NCBI GenBank assembly: GCA_037447655.1
Contig: JBBHKE010002416.1
Span: 263,055-293,163, forward strand
Direction of reading: 5' to 3'
DNA from: Zygnema cylindricum
Lineage: Eukaryota > Streptophyta > Zygnematophyceae > Zygnematales > Zygnemataceae
Length of the DNA stretch: 30,109 bases
Below the pieces are notes generated by a model. It had not been told where the DNA came from. It worked only from the letters and a program-made list of their open reading frames with translations, and made no database searches. Both the position numbers and the translations under genes were made by a program. Position 1 is the stretch's first letter. Each line of letters begins with the position of its first letter. Below are positions 20,490 to 27,258 of the stretch, piece after piece.

Positions 20490-20736
20490 TTGATGCACCA
20501 TTTGCTGACTTGTATTGATAAACTATGAAACATGTATTACAAGCCACAAAACCTGCCCCCTTTACAATGTATTTGTTTGATGTTTTACATTCATAGACAT
20601 GTTCAATTTTTTTCCAACAATTTGAAGTGGCCCTCTTTTCTTTCACTAGGTAATAATGAGCAATTTCACCATTTTTTGATTTTCTAAGTTTGTTTTGGAT
20701 TGTAGTTTTAAGGGAATCGAGGATATTTTTCTCCAT
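20490..20736 (-). pseudogene. hAT transposase N-terminal exon with BED zinc finger, truncated
   Basis: The minus-strand frame starts MEKNILDSLKTTIQNKLRKS at 20736 and leads to SNCWKKIEHVYE and FVACNTCFIVYQYKSANGA, then STINTH. The C-x2-C pair followed about 18 residues later by STxxxTH fits the first part of a BED-type zinc finger (C2...H...H/C), the DNA-binding domain at the N-terminus of hAT transposases. The frame then runs into the 71-bp minisatellite, so the rest of the finger and the catalytic domain are lost. It may complement the N-terminally truncated hAT at 7635-9215 as a member of the same family, but no overlap exists to test this. Confidence 0.6.
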
Positions 20737-20841
20737 TTTAGCGTATGACTAAGTTTTGTTTGAATTGTGGTTGAGTTTCTCTAACTTAAATAGCAATTCA
20801 ATTTATCGATTTATTGTTTGACACATGTGAGTAAGCCAATA
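20684..20841 (+). repeat. 158-bp direct repeat, left copy
   Basis: Identical over all 158 bases to 21812-21969 by my comparison. It includes the first codons of the BED-finger frame and its upstream sequence. Together the two copies flank the solo LTR exactly. Confidence 0.93.
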
Positions 20842-21811
20842 TACCTTCACCCCTGTGAAAAGAATACCCTCTGTGTGCTCAGTTCCACCACAAAATGCAA
20901 AGCTTCAATATGTGTTTTGGACAATATTCCCCACTTTGACTTTCCACTGAATAAGTGCCACCCTGGCACGCAAAGACTCTGACCGACTACACCCTTGTGT
21001 AGCTTGGACTCCCCTGAGTCCGCAGCAAAAAGAATCAGTGAATTTGCTCACCCGAGCATTAAGTTATGGCTGGTCAAAGATGACCTTTATAGTTACAAGC
21101 TCTCTTAGAGAGAGAGGTACCTAAATATTACTAAGTCTCGGTCTGCCTACTCACGACTACCTACTATTAAACCCTAGTCCAATAGGAACACTATAAAGTA
21201 CAAGAAGGTACAATGGGCGATGTACTTATTGTACAACCATTGTACAACAAGGTCTACAAGGTGAGACCTGTCATATCGGAAGCCATGGTTCCTCCTCCCA
21301 TCTTCTCCGGTATCAAATAATGTGGCGCCACGTGGCACCGCGTGACGCTATATCCGTATGCCGCCAAAAAGCTCACTTCGCGTGGCGGCTATAATGCCGG
21401 CCGTCCGATCAAAACATATTTTACACGGTTCAGATTCGCGTACATGCAGAAATTGCTCCTTTTGGTTAGTCTGCTGTTAATTAGCTGTTTCGTTAGTATT
21501 TATATATTTATGAAACCCATCACGTGTATCTTTTCGTAAGTAACTTAATGGATAAGGCGTTGGTCTATTTAGTAGCCTATAGACCCCGGTTCAAATACGG
21601 CCAGCGGCAGTATTTTGCTTAAACTAGTAAAATACTTTCTAATTCATTCTTCCTCCTTCTAGATGATGCGGCAACCATGGGCGTGCCTTTGGTCCTCTCT
21701 TACTCTCTCTTCACATTCTAACTAAAATATAGAAGTGAACTATTAGTCACCTCTTTTCAACACTCTATTTATTTTTCCAACACAGACCTAGAAAATACAT
21801 AAATTTCAACA
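20842..21811 (-). repeat. Solo LTR related to copia B LTR
   Basis: The 970-bp segment shares ordered blocks with the copia B LTRs: CTTCACCCCTGTGAA, TGCCACCCTGGCA, ACTCCCCTGAGTC, GCAAAAAGAATC, GTTATGG..GGTCAAAG..GACCTTT, AACAAGGTCTA, TGGCGCCACGTGGC-like, GCCGGCCGTCCGAT and CAGACCTAGAAAATAC. The right end is CAACA (TG on the minus strand), matching the copia B LTR end. The left end is TACCTT rather than TG, so one end may be altered. No internal domain or partner LTR remains. It interrupts the hAT N-terminal region. Confidence 0.82.
21537..21610 (+). other. tRNA-Arg-like module in solo LTR
   Basis: ACTTAATGGATAAGGCGTTG closely resembles the D-arm/A-box of plant tRNA-Arg (CCAATGGATAAGGCGCTGG), followed by a GGTCTA...TAGACC stem with a 12-base loop and the B-box-like GGTTCAAATAC. 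No acceptor-stem pairing is found, so it is not a functional tRNA gene. It occupies the same place as the modules in the copia B LTRs. Confidence 0.5.
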
Positions 21812-21969
21812 CTAAGTTTGTTTTGGATTGTAGTTTTAAGGGAATCGAGGATATTTTTCTCCATTTTAGCGTATGACTAAGTTTTGTTTGAATTGTGGTT
21901 GAGTTTCTCTAACTTAAATAGCAATTCAATTTATCGATTTATTGTTTGACACATGTGAGTAAGCCAATA
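21812..21969 (+). repeat. 158-bp direct repeat, right copy
   Basis: Identical to 20684-20841. It begins immediately after the terminal CA of the solo LTR and ends ...AAGCCAATA, after which unique sequence (ATTAGG) resumes. Confidence 0.93.
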
Positions 21970-22117
21970 ATTAGGATTAGTCGTGGGAAATTGACGTAAT
22001 AGTTTGATTTTCACTGATTTATTAACCAATTTTTACTATATGTCGCATGACATTGACATAATAATATGATATATTTGTGGAAACACGGTATAAAATGCAT
22101 AATTAACACTTTGTAAT

Positions 22118-22193
22118 AATGTACGACGTATGAATAAGCCAATAATTACGATTTGTCGCGTTCCCTAAGATTTGCGAAATGAATAGTGTTACT
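22118..22193 (+). repeat. Interspersed repeat R, copy 2, left part
   Basis: Matches 6266-6400 from GTACGACGTATGAATAAGCC through AATAGTGTTACTA. It is cut by the 610-bp TIR element and resumes at about 22807-22880 (ACCGTGTCAGATTTGCGACG onward). Confidence 0.8.
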
Positions 22194-22194
22194 A

Positions 22195-22804
22195 CACCGT
22201 GAATCGTAATTAGAGTAAATAACACTAATTCGGTCGCCCTAAATTTCGACTCTATCACCTTAGAGTAAATGATTCTAAATTTTTCATTATGTTATTTAAG
22301 GTAAGGTTTAATTAGCGTAAAAAATTATAATATAGGTTCGTTTTAAATAGTGTGGAGTACGGACGACGTCCGACCGTGCAGAATTGTACTTTTATAAGTA
22401 AAAAGGTACAAATAATTATTTGATAGAATCGCTTGCACGTGAAATCGCACTAAACAAAAAATCAATCACATCGAAAAAAAGGCGTTCGCATAACTCTCGT
22501 CCGTCGACAACATCGTCGTCAGTGTGAACGTTAACTGACATTCAGCGCGACAAATATTACTAACGTCATAATGACATCAAAACTATAAGGACTGACAGAT
22601 TTTGTACGTCTGCGTAATTTAGTGTTCATAATTTCAGCGCGGATAATTATTGCCCACATAACCCAATATAGAGTACTTGAATAAATTAGAGTAAACTTCC
22701 TCTGTGAAAAAGTTCTATCACAAAAATTAGCGTTCATAACTCTAATTGTTTTTTTTTGTTTTTTTACTCTAATTTTTTATTTACTCTAATTACGATTCGC
22801 GGTG
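22195..22804 (+). mobile_element. 610-bp TIR element (CACCG family), complete
   Basis: The left end CACCGTGAATCGTAATTAG continues GAGTAAATA; the right end is its complement with one mismatch, giving 27-bp TIRs. It is flanked by TA on both sides (22193-22194 and 22805-22806), a TA target duplication as in Tc1/mariner-like (Stowaway-type) elements. No transposase is encoded. Parts of it recur at 6480-6820 and 9336-9700 in the opposite orientation. It sits inside repeat R, whose uninterrupted form is at 6266-6475. Confidence 0.88.
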
Positions 22805-22806
22805 TA

Positions 22807-22880
22807 CAATACCGTGTCAGATTTGCGACGCTAATCATGATGTCACGTACTTCCACGATACCAAAGAGTACAAAGTTTGC
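22807..22880 (+). repeat. Interspersed repeat R, copy 2, right part
   Basis: ACCGTGTCAGATTTGCGACG, then TAATCATGATGTCACGT and CGATACCAAAGAGTACAAAG, match 6405-6475 with few changes. This confirms that the TIR element split a pre-existing repeat. Confidence 0.8.
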
Positions 22881-23412
22881 GAAAGCACAACTTACAGTGT
22901 GTTTCCACCAGAGGAAAAACGTGAGGTTGTTTACATTATTCCGTGTGTTTTCTTACACGATCGTATTGTTCTTTGTTTTTTTTTTAACATTACAAAAAGA
23001 TTGTAGCAGGATTCTCCAAAGGTCAGGCGCAAACATTAACGCTTCGAATATATTTGGGTCCTTAGAGGTGAAGCAATCTCTCCACTAAGCTCTTCAAACG
23101 GCAACCCACCTCGGGGTGGAGTAGTGGCTAGTTAATTACAAAATGTGTAAAGTTGCTACACTTGGGTCGGAGATTGATCATGAGGTCTCTGTATTTGAAC
23201 CGCTAACATTACTGGCTGTAATTGTTTGGAGGGGGGGGGCACTGTCTTGGAAAAGGCGCCACTGTGTACAGTCTATAAGCCACTTGTTTTAATTTCAGAC
23301 CACAGAAGTTAAGATTGTATATTAAAAAATTGTGAACAATTTTTCACACTAACGAATTAAATTTAAAATCTTCATTCGTGTACCATGTACTTGCATGCGA
23401 AGTACCATACAC
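22881..23412. other. Intergenic, with a possible tRNA-derived SINE near 23110-23215
   Basis: No protein-coding gene is recognised. GGTGGAGTAGTGGCTAGTTA at 23114-23133 resembles a tRNA A-box and GTATTTGAACC near 23198-23208 resembles a B-box, but the spacing (about 75 bp) is longer than usual and no tail or target duplication was found. Confidence 0.25.
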
Positions 23413-23414
23413 TA

Positions 23415-23631
23415 CACCGCCAATCGCTATTAGCGTAAAAAAATTTTTGGCGTGTAGGAATAACTACCGTTATTGACGCTAATTGGGAATTTGGAAATTT
23501 TCAAAGAAATTGTTTACTCTAATTAGAAATTAGGGTTTTTTTTAAAATAGTATGGATATTTCTATTTGAGGATTTGCGAAAAAAAAACGGGAACGAATTG
23601 ACGTTCAATATGCTAATAGCGATTGGCGGTG
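23415..23631. mobile_element. 217-bp MITE with perfect 20-bp TIRs
   Basis: It begins CACCGCCAATCGCTATTAGC and ends with the exact complement. TA flanks both sides (23413-23414 and 23632-23633). The TIR follows the same CACCGNNAATCGNNATTAG pattern as the 610-bp element, but the interior is different and much shorter, so it is a separate subfamily mobilised by the same kind of transposase. Confidence 0.9.
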
Positions 23632-23633
23632 TA

Positions 23634-24689
23634 TCATACCAAGTCATTGTTCCACGTCCCATTGTGTGAAAGTACATGAAACGTGTAATTTTTGAGAATA
23701 CCGGTGGTAGATAGTGACACTTATCTTTATCATCCGCTTGTCGAAACTTTACAATTGTGGGTATTGAATTATAGAACTGATTGGACAGACAACTCATAAA
23801 TCAATAAAAGAATGTAACTATTATTGAGCTCCAAATATTCAATAGAAGAGGATAAAAGTTTCGTAAAAAAGTTCATAACATTCGAATTGAACAAAAAAAA
23901 AAAAAAAGTTCATATGAGAAGAAAAGTTTGACATCCAATTTATTTACCATAGAGCATAAATATCTAGAAAACAAGAATTAAAAAAAAAAGGCTGGAACAA
24001 GAACGAAAAAAATACAACCATTTAATTAATTCACAGATCCAAATAGCTACCACTAAAAGACAAAAAGAGCTTTTCTACAAACAGCTTTCGAAAAAACTTT
24101 GACGCAGACATTCCCGACTAAAACCTAAAAGAGTTTTTTGGTAAAACTATCAAAGATTCAGAAGTTAGTCCTCACTATCAAAGTTGTTACTGAATATACG
24201 GAACTCGCTCCTTACCCTCTCCATCTTCTCTTTCTCCCTCTATGAATAACCCAAGAGTGAAAAAAAACATAATATATAAAAAAAACCAAACTCTACCAAA
24301 TTTTGTTCTTTTTCCAAAACATTGTTTTTAGTCTAAATTTGGAAAAAAAAAAAAAAGAGTTAAAAAAAAAAAAAAGGAGAGCCTAAAGAACCAAAGTTGA
24401 TACCTTAACACCAGAAGTATTTCGTCTTATACTAACCCCAAAAACCCCCTAAAAACAGGAAAACTAAAATTTTGTCATCTATTGCAAGCGTTACAATATG
24501 AACATACCTTCAAAAATCGAAAGAAGAAGCCTAAAAAAGAAAGCCCAAAACAGCATAAAAGTACCAAAAGGTAAAACCTAAAAGAATCCCAGAAAATGCA
24601 CGGAAAAAAGCCCAGAAAAACCCCGGCCAAAACCCCCCCAAAAAGAAACGCTAAATAAACCTCTAAGCAGCCCCTAAAAAAACCTCTTC
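23634..24689. other. AT-rich region downstream of GIGANTEA
   Basis: Long A runs occur on the plus strand; short ORFs have no recognisable domain. It lies 3' of the GIGANTEA stop codon and may hold its 3' UTR and polyadenylation region, which I cannot delimit. Confidence 0.5.
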
Positions 24690-24944
24690 AAAGCCAACCC
24701 TTGCAAAAAGAAAGGAGAAAAAACAGGCGAAAAAGAAAGGGAAATAAGGATGGGGGGAAAAAGGGGGAAAAAAGAGGGAAAAATGGGTGGGGGCAAAAAA
24801 AGAGGGAAAAATGGGTGGGGGCAAAAAAAGGCGGAAAAAGGAGAAAAAAAGAGAGAAAAAGGGGGGGGGGGGAAGGAGGGAAAAGAAAGGCAAAAAAAGG
24901 CAAAAAAAGGGGAAAAAAAAGGAAAAAGAAGGAAAAAAGAAAGA
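24690..24944 (+). repeat. Polypurine tract with 28-bp tandem unit
   Basis: An almost pure A/G strand (pyrimidine on the GIGANTEA sense strand) directly follows the GIGANTEA stop. GGGTGGGGGCAAAAAAA recurs with a 28-bp spacing at 24785 and 24813. The ORFs predicted through it are compositional artefacts. Confidence 0.8.
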
Positions 24945-25358
24945 CTAAACAGGAACTCTACAACCCAAAGCTGATGCGGCGTCTACCAAAAGAGCGCAAC
25001 ACAACCCTCCACTCCTCCGGTAGTGAGCTTCCCAAAGAACACAATTTTCCACCGCAATTTTCCACTCTTCGACCGAAACATTACTATTTTTACTACTCAC
25101 ATTTCTACAATAATTACTACTGTTATTAACAGTCGAATCACAACCGTCACGATTCACAGAAAATTGTCGCCGTCGGTCTCCGTTGTCGTGTCTCTCTACA
25201 TTTTCGGAAAATGGGTGTCTCTCGTCATTATTTTTGCGATAAACAGAAAACTGCTCTCGCTTTTCGTTATCGCCGTTTTCGACAGTATTAGGTTCGTACT
25301 GATGACGATGATGTTCCATGGTAGTTCCGTTGCTTATTTTGGATCGGGGAATGTTTTT
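24945..25358 (-). CDS. GI: GIGANTEA terminal exon
   Basis: The most likely acceptor is ACACGAAG at 25359-25360, the first AG after a polypyrimidine tract of more than 150 bases; it gives phase 0 and the reading KNIPRSKISNGTTMEHHRHQ. A variable charged region rich in Asn, Asp and Arg follows. The end VEEWKIAVENCVLWEAHYRR then LCCALLVDAASALGCRVPV matches the C-terminus of GI (W.ADI..CL.WEAHS... FLDTAA+ELGC.I). The stop is at 24945-24947. Confidence 0.85.
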   Translation of the reverse strand, partial: KNIPRSKISNGTTMEHHRHQYEPNTVENGDNEKREQFSVYRKNNDERHPFSENVERHDNGDRRRQFSVNRDGCDSTVNNSSNYCRNVSSKNSNVSVEEWKIAVENCVLWEAHYRRSGGLCCALLVDAASALGCRVPV

Positions 25359-25653
25359 CTTCGTGTCGGTTTTCGGAGGAGGCGAGGACGGATGAAGCGG
25401 GTGAGACGGACGATACAGGGGAGACGGACCGAAGAGAAAGAGGTAAAGGGAAGGGAAAGTGGGTGAAGAAGGGGAAGGAGGGAGGGAAAAGGAAAGAAGG
25501 AAAGAGAGAAATAGGGACAAATAAAAAAATCGAAAAAGAAGGGAATGGATGGTAATGGAATGGATAGAAGGAAATAAAAAAATAGATATAAATTTTAAAA
25601 CAAAGTAAAATGATTACATTGATGATAACTATAATTTAGTATTACTTGCGGTA

Positions 25654-25685
<32 letters not shown>

Positions 25686-27204
25686 ACACACACACACACA
25701 GTAACACTGACAATTAAGGCCCCCATTTCCTATTATGGTCCCTTTCCACGCTATTCATCTCCCATACAATCATTCCCCCTACCCCTTACTCCTGCCCTCT
25801 CGTATTTCCATACAAGGATTTTTACACGAGAGAAATTTAACTCTGATTCGAGAGTCAGTTTATAAATGCAAAGGATACAGAAGGTACAATAATAGCGCCC
25901 TGCGACAACAGATGTTTACCAAAAAATGGTAAACAAAGAAATAATGGCCGGTTACACAGAACTTTTGAAAGAAAGAAATTATGTTGTTTAACATACAATT
26001 TACGTTTGTACGGTTTACAGGAAAGGTGCACGTGTCAGAACTATTTGAAGTTTACGTGTGTCTATGTCTACATCTATGTTTAGTACAGTATGCAGAATAG
26101 TCTATGTGTAAGTTTTAGTACGGTCAACAGTACAGTAAAAGTGAATGTTTCAGTGCGGTATGCAGTATACTTAACGTGTGTGTTTCAGTAGGGAGAGCAA
26201 TATGGTTTACGTGAATGTTTCAGTGCGGTATACAGTAAAGTATACGTGTATGCTTCAGTACGGTATGCGGTATACCGCATACCGAGAATTTAGTGTCAGA
26301 TAACGCCGCTGGTCTGCACGTGTCTGATACAATGACGGCATCTAGTTCGAAAAAACAACGTGATTTACGGAAGATAACAGAAGCCATAGTTCACAAAAAT
26401 AAAGGGTAAACTTTACCTTAAAACCTTGATCTCTGCTTCCGTACAAGTACGTCAGGTGAAAGGACTAGAATCACAGTCGTCTATGAACTCACCCTCAACT
26501 GGAATTAATTTCTAGAGAAAATTTCTCGAGATTAATCACCCTATGACCCTTTTTTTCGCTCTTAGTCTCCCATTTATTTCACCCAAAAAAGGCAACACCA
26601 CACCAAAAACAGAACAAAAAAAAAAAAATCAAAACAAAACACACCTTCTAAAATCAGGCGAAATACAAGCGACTCCCTCCACACTCCCAAACCCCAAAAA
26701 AAACACCGATCAAACCTGCAGAAAAAACAAACAACCGGAAAAAAAAAACAAAAATATAACTTACCTCTAACTGCGTAAAAATACAAGCTTCTCCCTCCAC
26801 TCCCATTCCCTCCGTCGCCCTTTTCAGCAAATTTCTCGCCGAAGAAACGACAAAAATGGCTTCTGTTGACCTTTCATGGGAAAGTCGAAGAATATCCGAA
26901 AGGAGACACACAATGCGAGTATTAAATTCCCAAGAAGCCAAAATTTTAGGGTTTCCAGAAATGGGGGTTTCCAGAGGGTGGCCCCAGGGACGGAGGTGAG
27001 ATTCGGCCTGAAAGAGAGAGAGAGGCAGGAGAGGGTCCCAAAATGTGAGAGGGGAGAGAGGAGAGGGGAGGGGAGAGAGGAGAGGGGAGGGAGAGAGGGA
27101 GAGGGAGAGAGGGAGGGAGAGAGGGGAGAGGGAGAGGGAGAGGGAGAGGGATGGAGAGAGCGAGGGGAGGGGAGGGGAGGGGAAGGGAGGGGAGGGGGGG
27201 GGGA

Positions 27205-27258
<54 letters not shown>

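Noticed and set aside
21537-21610. Functional tRNA-Arg gene
   Set aside because: The A- and B-box-like motifs are present but the acceptor stem does not pair and the T-arm is poor, so it is described as tRNA-like only.
24701-25129. Lys/Gly/Arg-rich frames on the plus strand
   Set aside because: They are translations of the polypurine tract and the antisense of the GI terminal exon, with no conserved motif.
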